From the NCBI GenBank assembly GCA_016868015.1, contig VGIF01000013.1, positions 1-37,580 on the forward strand: DNA of 37,580 bases, given 5' to 3'. Positions 14,431 to 22,275 of this stretch are shown in pieces. Both the position numbers and the translations under genes were made by a program. Source of the DNA: Betaproteobacteria bacterium (GTDB lineage: Bacteria > Pseudomonadota > Gammaproteobacteria > Burkholderiales > SG8-41). How positions within the stretch are numbered: the first letter of the stretch is position 1; every line of letters starts with the position of its first letter. The notes below the pieces were generated by a model, which searched no databases, was not told where the DNA came from, and saw nothing but the letters and a program-made list of their open reading frames with translations.

Positions 14431-14620
14431 TTCGCCACAGATTTCACAGATTAACGCAGATTTAAAGCTAACACTGTCGTTCCCGCGTAGGCGGGAACCC
14501 ATAACACAGTGCCACTGGCAAAACGGCCCCCAACCTACCTTCCCCGAGGGGAAGGGGATACCCCGCCTACGCGGGAATGACAACGGTGATGTTGAATCTG
14601 CGTTAATCCGCGCGAATTCC
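14431..14620. repeat. Composite nested repeat, copy 1
   Basis: Outer arms: TTCGCCACAGATTTCACAGA then TTAACGCAGATTT on the left (14431-14464) and AATCTGCGTTAATCCGCG on the right (about 14594-14611). Inside is a GC-rich unit (14474-14583) that begins GTCGTTCCCGCG and ends CGCGGGAATGAC, with the middle stem CCTTCCCC/GGGGAAGG. A closely similar arrangement recurs at 24580-24815. The right outer arm runs into the last codons and stop of the Bug gene ending at 14603. Confidence 0.65.
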
Positions 14621-15565
14621 CGCCTGCTTAATCACCCGCGCCCACATCGCCACTTCCTCGGTGATCACTTTTTTAAACTGCTCCGGCGTGCTCGCCACCA
14701 CCTCGGCGCCGTCCTTGGCGAAACGCTCGACCACATCGGGTGCTTTCGCCGCGCGCACCATGTGTTCGTTCAAGATTTTGATGATCGGCGCGGGCGTGGC
14801 CACTGGCGCCACCACGCCCACCCAACTGTTGAATTCATACTGCGGCGCGCCGGACTCCGCCACCGTCGGAATGTTCGGAAACCGCGGCATGCGCTTGGCG
14901 CTGGTAACCGCCAACACGCGCAGACGATTGGAATGCACAAAACCCGCCGCTGCCACCACCGCGAGCGCCGCCATATCGACCTCACCCGACATCAGCGCGA
15001 CCAGCGCCGGCCCGCCGCCCTTATACGGCACATGCACGTAGCGGGTGCCGGTTTGCGAGGCCAACAACTCGACCGCGAGATGGGCGATGCCGCCCGCGCC
15101 GGCAGTGCCGAATTTGATCGTGTCGGGCTGCCTTTTCGCCAGCACGATCAACTCTTTGACCGTTTTCACCGGCACCGAAGGATGCACCGCGATGAAACTC
15201 GGCGAGGACGCCACCACACTCACCGCCGCAAAATCACGCTCCGGGTGATACCCCAGTTTGGGAAACAGCGAAATATTCGCCACCAAGGCCAACGTGTTCG
15301 CGAGCAAGGTATAACCATCGCCCGGCGCGCGCGCCACCAGTTCCATGCCAAGGTTGGTGGAAGCGCCAGGCCGCGACTCCAGCACCACGCTCTGCCCTAG
15401 CGTCTCGCTCATGCGCGGCGCGATCACCCGCATCACGGTGTCGATGCTGCCACCCGGCGGCACCGGTAGCACCACGCGGATGGGTTTGGCGGGGAACACG
15501 CCGGTTTGCGCGGCGGCGGCAGTGCTGAGTACCGGGATCAAAACACCCAACACCATGCGTTTCAT
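14603..15565 (-). CDS. Bug-family solute-binding protein 5
   Basis: A 320-residue receptor. The signal peptide MKRMVLGVLIPVLSTAAAAQ is followed by FPAKPIRVVLPVPPGGSIDT, ESRPGASTNLGMELVARAPG (a variant of the usual DNRPGA), DGYTLL, RYVHVPYKGGGPALVALMSG and EVAMWARVIKQAGIRAD. ATG 15565 is preferred over GTG 15571 because it gives a normal basic signal peptide. Its last codons and stop are contributed by the right arm of a repeat (see 14431-14620), so the original C-terminus may have been altered. It is followed by the alpha/beta hydrolase on the same strand, about 200 bases away. Confidence 0.9.
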   Translation of the reverse strand: MKRMVLGVLIPVLSTAAAAQTGVFPAKPIRVVLPVPPGGSIDTVMRVIAPRMSETLGQSVVLESRPGASTNLGMELVARAPGDGYTLLANTLALVANISLFPKLGYHPERDFAAVSVVASSPSFIAVHPSVPVKTVKELIVLAKRQPDTIKFGTAGAGGIAHLAVELLASQTGTRYVHVPYKGGGPALVALMSGEVDMAALAVVAAAGFVHSNRLRVLAVTSAKRMPRFPNIPTVAESGAPQYEFNSWVGVVAPVATPAPIIKILNEHMVRAAKAPDVVERFAKDGAEVVASTPEQFKKVITEEVAMWARVIKQAGIRAD

Positions 15566-15669
15566 GCCCACCCCCTCGCGCAGCGCGCGTTACGCCATCC
15601 GGGTTTCCGTGCCGTCAATCACCTTACACAAATATCAGTTTTTGTTGCGATCAAAGGCTCACCGTTACC

Positions 15670-16563
15670 TCACATCGTATGCGGCGCCGCCCACTGCCCC
15701 GCGTCATACCCAGGACGATAGTTGCGATTGGTCTGCACCGGATTGCGGTTCACCAGTGGCCGCGCATAGAGCGGATGGGTGATGCTGCGCACTTCGTGCT
15801 CGATGGTGTAGAGGTGCTTGCCGTTGTCCGGGTCGATGATGTCCTTGAAGCGATATTGATATTGATCGCTTTCCTCGCAAACTAGACCGCGTTCCTTCAA
15901 CCATTTGTGCGGGCCTGAGAAATCGGCGATGTAGATTTCCAGGTGGTGGCCATCGTATTCGGGCACCGGGCCGCTGGTTTCGCGGAAGATCAAATGCTGG
16001 TGGTGGCCCACCAAGACTTTGGCGGCTTTACCCGCGGGTTCGTTGACCACCTTGGCGGGCGCTTTGATCGCCTGGTTGTAAAAGCGCGCGATGCCCTCGG
16101 CCACGCCGGTCGGGCAGATGAATTCGACATAGACGATGCCCAGTTGCGTGGTGCCGTATTTGGCGGCATCAGGCTCAAAGATGCGGTATTTGTTGCCCCA
16201 CGGGCAAGTGGCCTCGACGTATTCGCCGCAATCCTTGTACGCAAACTTAGTCCCGGCGAGCCTGGGTGCGTAATGCTCAAGGCGCTTTAACAACGCGGCG
16301 CGGTCGGGCTGCACGATGCCGGTGTGGCCGCGCAACACCTGCGCCGCTTTCGCGGGGGTGTGAATTTGCGTGCGGCCGATGTTGATCCACATGTTTTCCA
16401 AACCCGGCATCAAGTACGGGTCGCGCGTGAAACCCAATGCGCTCAAATAAAACAGCGTGCTCAGGGTTTGATCGGGCACGGTCACATTGGTGTGCTCCAT
16501 CCACACCGCGTTGCCGATGTCTTCTACCGTGCGGTCAAAAACCGGTTGAGTGTTGTTGTCCAT
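15670..16563 (-). CDS. VOC-superfamily (glyoxalase/dioxygenase-fold) protein
   Basis: A 297-residue protein with two VOC-type halves. The N-half begins WMEHTNVTVPDQTLSTLFYL and ends near KYRIFEPD; the C-half begins LGIVYVEFICPTGVAEGIAR and contains VLVGHHQHLIFRETSGPVPE and HHLEIYIADFSGPHKWLKER. The His/Glu residues at domain edges (H in MEHTN, E in EFICP, H in GHHLEIY) are candidates for a divalent-metal site as in glyoxalase I and extradiol dioxygenases. An AGGAGG sequence lies six bases before the ATG. The reaction is unknown. It stands between two Bug genes on the same strand and may act on their ligand. Confidence 0.8.
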   Translation of the reverse strand: MDNNTQPVFDRTVEDIGNAVWMEHTNVTVPDQTLSTLFYLSALGFTRDPYLMPGLENMWINIGRTQIHTPAKAAQVLRGHTGIVQPDRAALLKRLEHYAPRLAGTKFAYKDCGEYVEATCPWGNKYRIFEPDAAKYGTTQLGIVYVEFICPTGVAEGIARFYNQAIKAPAKVVNEPAGKAAKVLVGHHQHLIFRETSGPVPEYDGHHLEIYIADFSGPHKWLKERGLVCEESDQYQYRFKDIIDPDNGKHLYTIEHEVRSITHPLYARPLVNRNPVQTNRNYRPGYDAGQWAAPHTM

Positions 16564-16714
16564 GTTGGCCTCCTATCGATGCCAGTGGTTGCGAGGGGTT
16601 GCGCGTCGTTGCGTTAATACTTTGCACTTCGCGATCAAAAATCCGACGAGCCATTCTAGCGCGAAGTCTGGCGCCGGCACGTGCAACGTCCGTATTTTGC
16701 CACCGAAGTAAATA

Positions 16715-16748
16715 CGTAAGTATTTGATTTTATTAATTATTTTTTAAA
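16715..16748 (+). repeat. AT-rich dispersed motif, copy E
   Basis: Reads CGTAAGTATTTGATTTTATT then AATTATTTTTTAAA; this is a full match to the core. It lies two bases beyond the stop of the minus-strand Bug gene at 16751, pointing toward it. Confidence 0.75.
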
Positions 16749-16750
16749 CG

Positions 16751-17761
16751 CTATTCCGGCTGTATGCCAGCCTCGCGTATCGCAGCGCCCCAGATGCGGT
16801 GTTGATCTTTGACCCAGTTATCGAGCCATTCGGGCGTGGAACTTTCGCCGGCGAACGCTTGTTGCTCGAGTTGCGCGCGGATGTCGGCGCGTTTGAGCGT
16901 TGCAACGATTTCGCGATTCAAGCGCTCGATCACGGCCTTGGGCGTCTTGGCCGGCGCGAACACGCCGCACCACGGCGTGATGCTGAATTTCGGCAAGCCC
17001 GCCTCCAGCACCGTGGGCACGTTGGGCAACAAGGGGCTGCGTTTTGCCAATGCCAGGGCCAGCGGCCGCAAACGGTTGTCGCGCAAATGCCCCGCCACCG
17101 TGGCATACGAGCTCATCATCACTTGCACTTGCCCGGAAATCAAATCCAGCACCGCCGGCGGTTCGCTGCGATACGGCACGTGCGTGAGTTTCACCCCCGC
17201 TTGCGAGAACATCATCGCCGACAACACAATGCTGCTGGTGTTGCCGCTGGCGTAGTTCAACTTCGCCGGATGGGCGCGCGCATGATCGAACAACTCGCGC
17301 AGCGTTTTTACCGGCACGCTGGGGTGCACCGCCAGCAAAAACGTGTAATAGCCCGCCATCGAAATCGGCGCGAAATCGCGCAACGGGTCATACGGCAGAC
17401 TCTTGCGCAAATGCGGCACGGCCGACAGCGGGCTGTTGGTCGCCGCCAGCAGCGTGTAGCCATCCGCCGGCGCCTTGGCCACCATGTCGCCGGCCAATGC
17501 GCCGTCGGCGCCGGGGCGGTTGTCGACCACAAAAGGCTGCCCCAGCGCTTGCTGCATGGACTGCGCCATGATGCGCACGATGATATCGGTGGACGAGCCG
17601 GCGCCAAACGGCACCACAAAACGCATCGGTCGCGTGGGGTATTGCGCATACGCGAACTGCGCGGCCACTGCGCAGCCCGCGGCAACGATCAACGGTAGCT
17701 TGGAAAACCGCATGGATAACTTCATGGATAACCTCATCGACAACCTCATTGACAATCTCAT
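16751..17761 (-). CDS. Bug-family solute-binding protein 6 with a repeated N-terminus
   Basis: A 336-residue receptor. Landmarks: YPTRPMRFVVPFGAGSSTDI, VDNRPGADGALAGDMVAKAP, ADGYTLL, THVPYRSEPPAVLDLISGQV and IWGAAIREAGIQPE. VPYRSEP replaces VPYKGxGP. The N-terminus is unusual. Five in-frame 12-base units (17702-17761) encode (M-R/K-L/F-S) repeats, so five ATGs precede the hydrophobic signal-peptide core LPLIVAAGCAVAAQFAYA. I start at ATG 17761, which has TAGGTG just upstream and lies nine bases after the stop of Bug 7; any of the repeats could be used. The gene is probably co-transcribed with Bug 7. Confidence 0.88.
   Translation of the reverse strand: MRLSMRLSMRLSMKLSMRFSKLPLIVAAGCAVAAQFAYAQYPTRPMRFVVPFGAGSSTDIIVRIMAQSMQQALGQPFVVDNRPGADGALAGDMVAKAPADGYTLLAATNSPLSAVPHLRKSLPYDPLRDFAPISMAGYYTFLLAVHPSVPVKTLRELFDHARAHPAKLNYASGNTSSIVLSAMMFSQAGVKLTHVPYRSEPPAVLDLISGQVQVMMSSYATVAGHLRDNRLRPLALALAKRSPLLPNVPTVLEAGLPKFSITPWCGVFAPAKTPKAVIERLNREIVATLKRADIRAQLEQQAFAGESSTPEWLDNWVKDQHRIWGAAIREAGIQPE
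17702..17761 (-). repeat. Tandem 12-base repeat carrying start codons
   Basis: Five units on the minus strand: ATGAGATTGTCA, ATGAGGTTGTCG, ATGAGGTTATCC, ATGAAGTTATCC and ATGCGGTTTTCC. They form the first codons of Bug 6. The unit length is a multiple of three, so gain or loss keeps the frame but changes the number of positive charges ahead of the signal peptide. Confidence 0.85.
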
Positions 17762-17770
17762 CACCTATGC

Positions 17771-18733
17771 TTAGTTCGCGGTGGCGCCGGTCAACCGCAC
17801 CAGCTTTTCGTAGCGGTCGTAATCCGCCTTCAAACGCAGCGCAAACTGCTCGGGCGCCATGTACATCGGGTCCAGGGTTTGGCCACCCAAAATCTTGACC
17901 ACGTCGGGATGCTCCAACGCCTTTTTGAATTCGGCGTTCAGGCGATCGACGATCGGCCGCGGCGTGCCGGCGGAAACAAACGCGCCGACCCAAGCCACAA
18001 ACTCGTAATCCTTGATGGTTTCAGCGATAGCGGGCACATCGGGGAACGGTTTTAAGCGCGTGGCCGAAGTCACCCCCAGCGCGCGCACGCGCTTACTCGC
18101 AAGATGCGGCATCACCGAGCCGATGGTGGCGGTCATCGCCTGCGTTTCCCCCGAGGCGAGCGCCACCACCGCCGGGCCGCCGCCCTTGTACGGCACATGC
18201 ACCATTTGAGTTTGTGTCATCGAATTAATCAACGCCATCGCCAGATGCACAAAGCTGCCGCTGCCCGAGGAAGCGTAGACCACTTTGCCCGGCTGCGCGC
18301 GCGCCAGCGCGACGAACTCCTTCACGTTCTTCACCGGCAGCGACGGATGCGTAACCAGCATGCCCACTTGCACCGCGAGCGTCGTCACGCCGGTGAAATC
18401 CTTCAACGTGTCGTACGGCAGCTTTCTGTAAAGGTGCGGGTTGGTGATGTGCGCCGCGGAATGCACCATGAGGGTGTAGCCATCGGCGAGCGCTTTCACC
18501 ACCGCGTCGGCGCCGATGGTGCCGTTAGCGCCGCCGCGATTGTCGACGATGAACTGCTGCCCGGTCTGTTCACTCAGGCGCTGCGCCATGACGCGCCCGA
18601 CGATATCGTTCGCGCCGCCCGGCGGCCAGGGCACCACCACGCGCACCGGCTTCACCGGATAGTTTTGAGCTGCCACCGAAAACGCCGCCACGCAAACCGT
18701 CACGCCAAACACAAAATTCAATTTATTTCGCAT
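17771..18733 (-). CDS. Bug-family solute-binding protein 7
   Basis: A 320-residue periplasmic receptor. The signal peptide MRNKLNFVFGVTVCVAAFSV (AA, Q) precedes YPVKPVRVVVPWPPGGANDI, VDNRGGANGTIGADAVVKAL, ADGYTLMVHSAAHITNPHLY, MVHVPYKGGGPAVVALASGE and DYDRYEKLVRLTGATAN. GGAG about seven bases upstream of ATG 18733 supports this start over a TTG/ATG further out. It shares many segments with Bug 8 (VPWPPGG-ND-VGR, VKxVKEFVALARAxPG, YKKLPYD/YRKLPYD, KYGKLIR/RYEKLVR), so the two are probably recent tandem duplicates. It is followed by Bug 6 nine bases downstream. Confidence 0.92.
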   Translation of the reverse strand: MRNKLNFVFGVTVCVAAFSVAAQNYPVKPVRVVVPWPPGGANDIVGRVMAQRLSEQTGQQFIVDNRGGANGTIGADAVVKALADGYTLMVHSAAHITNPHLYRKLPYDTLKDFTGVTTLAVQVGMLVTHPSLPVKNVKEFVALARAQPGKVVYASSGSGSFVHLAMALINSMTQTQMVHVPYKGGGPAVVALASGETQAMTATIGSVMPHLASKRVRALGVTSATRLKPFPDVPAIAETIKDYEFVAWVGAFVSAGTPRPIVDRLNAEFKKALEHPDVVKILGGQTLDPMYMAPEQFALRLKADYDRYEKLVRLTGATAN

Positions 18734-18757
18734 AGACACTCCATTCCTTAACTCCAC

Positions 18758-18778
18758 GCCTTACGCCTTACGCCTTAC
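18758..18778. repeat. Tandem 7-base repeat
   Basis: Three copies of GCCTTAC lie in the 51-base gap between Bug 7 and Bug 8. This is a short slippage-type repeat with no known role. Confidence 0.8.
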
Positions 18779-18784
18779 GCCAAA

Positions 18785-19750
18785 TCAGTCCACCTTGACC
18801 CCCGCCGCCCGAATCAGCTTGCCATATTTCTCAAAATCGGCGCGGATGCGCTGCGCGAATTCCTCCACCGTACCGGGCATCGGGTCGAGCATCTGCGCGG
18901 TCAAACTGTGCGCCACATCGGGATGCTTTAACGCCTTGTTCGCCTCGGCGTTCAAACGCTCGATGATGGCGCGCGGCGTATGGGCCGGCGCGTAGACGCC
19001 AATCCACGGGCTCATTTCGTAGCCCGGCACGCCGGCTTCGGCGATGGTCGGCACATCGGCCAGCAGCTGGGCGCGCCGCGCCGAAGACACCCCCAGCGCG
19101 CGCAAACGCCCCGTTCTCAAATGCGCGATCACCGTCGAGATGGTTGCAAGCGATGCCTGCGCTTCGCCGCCCACCAGCGCCGTTACCTGCGGCGCGCCGC
19201 CCTTGTAGGGCACGTGCACCAGGTCGATGCCGGTCATCGACACCAACAACGCCATCGACAAATGCGGCGAGCTGCCGTTGCCCGAGGACGAATAGTTGAT
19301 TTGCCCGGGCCGCGCCCTGGCGAGCGCGACAAATTCCTTCACGCTTTTCACCAGCAACGACGGATGCACCACCAGCGCGCCCGGCTGGGCGGCCAGCGTG
19401 CCCACGGGCGCGAAATCGCGAATCACATCGTACGGCAGCTTTTTGTAGACATGTTGATTGCCCAAGTGCGTGGTCGAATGCACCATGATGGTGTAACCAT
19501 CCGGAGGCGCTTTGGCCACCGGCTCGGCGCCGATCGCGCCCGAGGCACCGGGGCGATTGTCGACGACGAACTGCTGCCCCAGCGATTCGCCGACTTTCTG
19601 CATGACGATACGCCCCACGGCATCGTTCGACCCGCCCGGCGGCCACGGAATGACCACACGCACCGGCTTGACCGGCCAGGTTTGCGCCGCCGCGCCCCCT
19701 GCAAACACAAAAAAAGCGCTCAGCGCGAGCGCGATCCCTCGACTCTGCAT
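18785..19750 (-). CDS. Bug-family solute-binding protein 8
   Basis: A 321-residue receptor. The signal peptide MQSRGIALALSAFFVFAGGA (AAQ) precedes WPVKPVRVVIPWPPGGSNDA, VDNRPGASGAIGAEPVAKAP, PDGYTIMVHSTTHLGNQHVY, LVHVPYKGGAPQVTALVGGE and FEKYGKLIRAAGVKVD. The start is firmly set by GGAGGAGG eight bases upstream. It is the first of three consecutive minus-strand Bug genes (8, 7, 6) with short spacers, which suggests one transcript. It closely resembles Bug 7. Having three receptors and no permease in one run is unusual for a TTT operon. Confidence 0.92.
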   Translation of the reverse strand: MQSRGIALALSAFFVFAGGAAAQTWPVKPVRVVIPWPPGGSNDAVGRIVMQKVGESLGQQFVVDNRPGASGAIGAEPVAKAPPDGYTIMVHSTTHLGNQHVYKKLPYDVIRDFAPVGTLAAQPGALVVHPSLLVKSVKEFVALARARPGQINYSSSGNGSSPHLSMALLVSMTGIDLVHVPYKGGAPQVTALVGGEAQASLATISTVIAHLRTGRLRALGVSSARRAQLLADVPTIAEAGVPGYEMSPWIGVYAPAHTPRAIIERLNAEANKALKHPDVAHSLTAQMLDPMPGTVEEFAQRIRADFEKYGKLIRAAGVKVD

Positions 19751-19862
19751 CCTGTTTCCTCCTCCAATGTCCGCGGTGCGGTTTAATCGACGCGGATTAT
19801 CACTTTAAAGTGGCGGGGCTGCCAAGCGATTAAGGAAAGGAAACAACCCGACCAAGCGAGCG

Positions 19863-20729
19863 TCAGTTCATCAACGCCGCCGCCACCTCCGGCGGCATAT
19901 CGCGCTCGGCAATATCCAACTGCTCGTAGAACGATTCGAGATAGGCCTTGAACGTCGTGTCGTGACGCCGGGTCTCCACCGCGCCGAAATCCTCACGCGG
20001 CGGCGGCTGCAAATCGAAATGGCCGAATTCATCGCGGCCGCTGATCAAACACGCCGGCATTTTTTTAGAGCCGATATGGCGCGTGCGCGTGGGGATGTAA
20101 CTTAACGCAAGGCCGATACGACGCTCGCTGGAACGATTGGGCGCCGACTGGTGCACCACGCAGGTGTGGTGCAGCGAAAACTGTCCCGGCCTTAAGATCG
20201 CGCGTTCGATCGACGACTGGTCGAACCACTCGACGATGATCTGCCCCGCGGTGTTGACGCTGTTTTTGACCACGCCGCTTTTTTGCATGAGCTGTCCGCG
20301 GATATGGCTGCCCAGCGCGAACTCCACCGGCCCCGCCTGCGCCGTGACGTCGCTGAGCGCCACCCAGGCGGTGACGTGATCAAACGGTCTTAGCCCAAAA
20401 TAGGTCGAATCCTGATGCCACGCCGCAATGCCTTCGCTTTGCGGCTCCTTGATAAAAAAGCGGCTGGTGTAGAGCAAGATGTCCGGGCCGAGCAAATCTT
20501 GCACCGCACCGACGATGCGCGAATGGCGCGCGAGCCCGTCCACCCACTTGCACAGAAAGTGCAGATTGCCGCGATACTTTTTGTCGATCGCCATCAGCGA
20601 GCCGCCCAAGCGTTTTTCAGTCATCGCCAGGGCGTCGCGGCAGGTTTTGACTTCGCCGGCGCTTAACCCTTGCAGCGGATGCAGGCAGCCATTGGCGCGG
20701 TAGCGCACGATTTGTTCAGGGCTTAACAT
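19863..20729 (-). CDS. Phytanoyl-CoA-dioxygenase-family (PhyH-like) oxygenase
   Basis: A 288-residue Fe(II)/2-oxoglutarate-type dioxygenase. The metal site is His105-Gln-Asp107 in GIAAWHQDSTYFGLRPFDHV and the distal His193 in TCVVHQSAPNRSSERRIGLA, with a following Arg (203 or 204) expected to hold the 2-oxoglutarate carboxylate. The motif AGPVEFALGSH between them is typical of the family. Such enzymes hydroxylate small molecules with O2. ATG 20729 is chosen because the family starts MLSPEQIVRYRANG; upstream codons are GC-rich without similarity. No clear ribosome site is visible. It lies 50 bases after the MFS gene on the same strand, so a transporter-plus-oxygenase unit is plausible. Confidence 0.87.
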   Translation of the reverse strand: MLSPEQIVRYRANGCLHPLQGLSAGEVKTCRDALAMTEKRLGGSLMAIDKKYRGNLHFLCKWVDGLARHSRIVGAVQDLLGPDILLYTSRFFIKEPQSEGIAAWHQDSTYFGLRPFDHVTAWVALSDVTAQAGPVEFALGSHIRGQLMQKSGVVKNSVNTAGQIIVEWFDQSSIERAILRPGQFSLHHTCVVHQSAPNRSSERRIGLALSYIPTRTRHIGSKKMPACLISGRDEFGHFDLQPPPREDFGAVETRRHDTTFKAYLESFYEQLDIAERDMPPEVAAALMN

Positions 20730-20779
20730 GTTGAGCAGTTTGAGCTTTCGGCAACCATAAGCCCGGCGCGCCCGGCGCG

Positions 20780-22018
20780 TCAAGCCTGCTTGTGCAGCTG
20801 CGAGCGCTCCGCATGGGCAAGCCACGCCACCGCCAGCGCCTGCAGCAGCCAGCACAGCACAAACGCCGCGCGATAAGCTTCGAGCGCGTAACGCTCATCG
20901 ACGAGCGGCCACAAGTTGATGATCACGCCCACGCCGAACTGCACCGCGAAGGCGAGCGTAAAGGTGACCAGATTCAACGCCGTCACCACACGCCCGGTGT
21001 ATTCCTGCGCGAAACGCGCCGCGAGCAGCGGATAGGCGAGCGAGCCGAACGAGGAAAAAGCGAGGTACAGGGCCCAAAACACCAGCGCGCCGCGCGTGTA
21101 GCCCAGCGCCAGCGGCAGCATCGCCAGCGTGCACGCCACGCACCCGGCGAAATACGTCAGCACCGGCGAAACGCCGCGCTGGGCCAGCCGGTCGGACAGC
21201 GTGCCGCAAATCACCCCGCCCACGCCAAACGCCGCCGCCGCGATCAGCAAATAGTTCGCCATGTCGGCGCGCGCGAGCCCCGCCACGTCGCGCATCCACG
21301 GCCCCGCCCACAAGCCGAGCCATCCGATCGCCACGCCTTGCACCCACGCCGCGGCGAATGCAATCGACCAAAAGCGGCGTTGGCGAAAAATCTCGCCGAT
21401 CACCGCGAACTGCTCGCGCACCGTGCTGCGCGGGCAGGCCACGGGTTTCTCCGGCACCATAGTGAAAATCAGCACGCTCGCCACCACCGCCAGCGCGCAA
21501 AAGCCGAGAAACAGGGTGCGCCAGTCGCTCACGCGCAACAGCAACTCGATTGGCTTGGTCGCCGATAACGCGCCGCACGAGCCGACCAGCAGCATCCAGC
21601 CGAACAGCGTCGCCACGCGCTCGCGCGGGAACCAGATCACAAACACCATCATCGAGGACATCAAACATACCGCCACGCCCAGGCCGATCAGCGCGCGCCC
21701 CAGCATCAGCGCAGGCAAGCCCTGCGCGAACGCAAACACCAGCGTGCCCAGCGCCGCCAGCAACAGCATGCCCGCGTTCACGCGCCGCGGTCCGTAGCGA
21801 TCCATCAGCACGCCCGCGGGCAATTGCGCCAGCGAAAAGGTAATGAAGTAGGCGCTGGTGAGCAGCCCCAGCGTGCCGGGCGATAAGTGAAATTGCCGCA
21901 CCAACTCGGGGAACACCACCGAGTTGACGTTGCGAAACAGGAACGAGCAAAAGTAGCCCGCGGCAAACGGCAAAAACACCAGGGCGAGCAAGCGCGCGCC
22001 GCTGGGCGCGGTATTCAT
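20780..22018 (-). CDS. Major facilitator superfamily transporter
   Basis: A 412-residue inner-membrane transporter with about twelve predicted helices, starting LLALVFLPFAAGYFCSFLFR. The MFS signature between helices 2 and 3 reads LPAGVLMDRYGPRRVNAGML, and a related half-motif CGTLSDRLAQRGV occurs after helix 8. A loop of about 20 residues (VPEKPVACPRSTVREQF) separates the two six-helix bundles. It resembles MFS proteins for organic anions/metabolites; the substrate is not evident. ATG 22018 is preceded by GGGGAAC. The PhyH-like oxygenase follows 50 bases downstream, so the transporter may bring in or expel its substrate or product. Confidence 0.9.
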   Translation of the reverse strand: MNTAPSGARLLALVFLPFAAGYFCSFLFRNVNSVVFPELVRQFHLSPGTLGLLTSAYFITFSLAQLPAGVLMDRYGPRRVNAGMLLLAALGTLVFAFAQGLPALMLGRALIGLGVAVCLMSSMMVFVIWFPRERVATLFGWMLLVGSCGALSATKPIELLLRVSDWRTLFLGFCALAVVASVLIFTMVPEKPVACPRSTVREQFAVIGEIFRQRRFWSIAFAAAWVQGVAIGWLGLWAGPWMRDVAGLARADMANYLLIAAAAFGVGGVICGTLSDRLAQRGVSPVLTYFAGCVACTLAMLPLALGYTRGALVFWALYLAFSSFGSLAYPLLAARFAQEYTGRVVTALNLVTFTLAFAVQFGVGVIINLWPLVDERYALEAYRAAFVLCWLLQALAVAWLAHAERSQLHKQA

Positions 22019-22080
22019 GCACAGTTCCCCATAACGCCGCCATGATACGCGCTCCTGCCCGCAGGCAGACATGGCCGTGC

Positions 22081-22116
22081 CCTGCGTGCGCTGCGTGCCC
22101 TGCGTGCGCTGCGTGC
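22081..22116. repeat. Tandem 18-base repeat
   Basis: Two exact copies of CCTGCGTGCGCTGCGTGC, itself made of near-identical 9-base halves, lie in the 257-base gap upstream of the MFS gene. The rest of that gap (22019-22275) shows no gene. Confidence 0.85.
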
Positions 22117-22275
22117 CCTACGCCGCCACCGCCCCGGCATTGAGCTGTTTTACGCCATCGACGATTTTTCGCGCTGATGGATCAAGCTGCCATTCAAAAA
22201 TTTCATTTGATCGCCGCCAGAATCGGCGGCTTTAGCGCGCGGCGATTGGCGTCGCGCTGCGCCGCGCGCGCTGCC

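Noticed and set aside
15622-15655. Possible motif copy with CTTACACAAATATCAGTTTT
   Set aside because: Only short stretches resemble the core, and the TTGATTT centre is missing.
20895-22043. Long reading frame in another minus-strand frame of the MFS gene
   Set aside because: It is a shadow produced by high GC. The true frame has clear membrane helices and the MFS motif.
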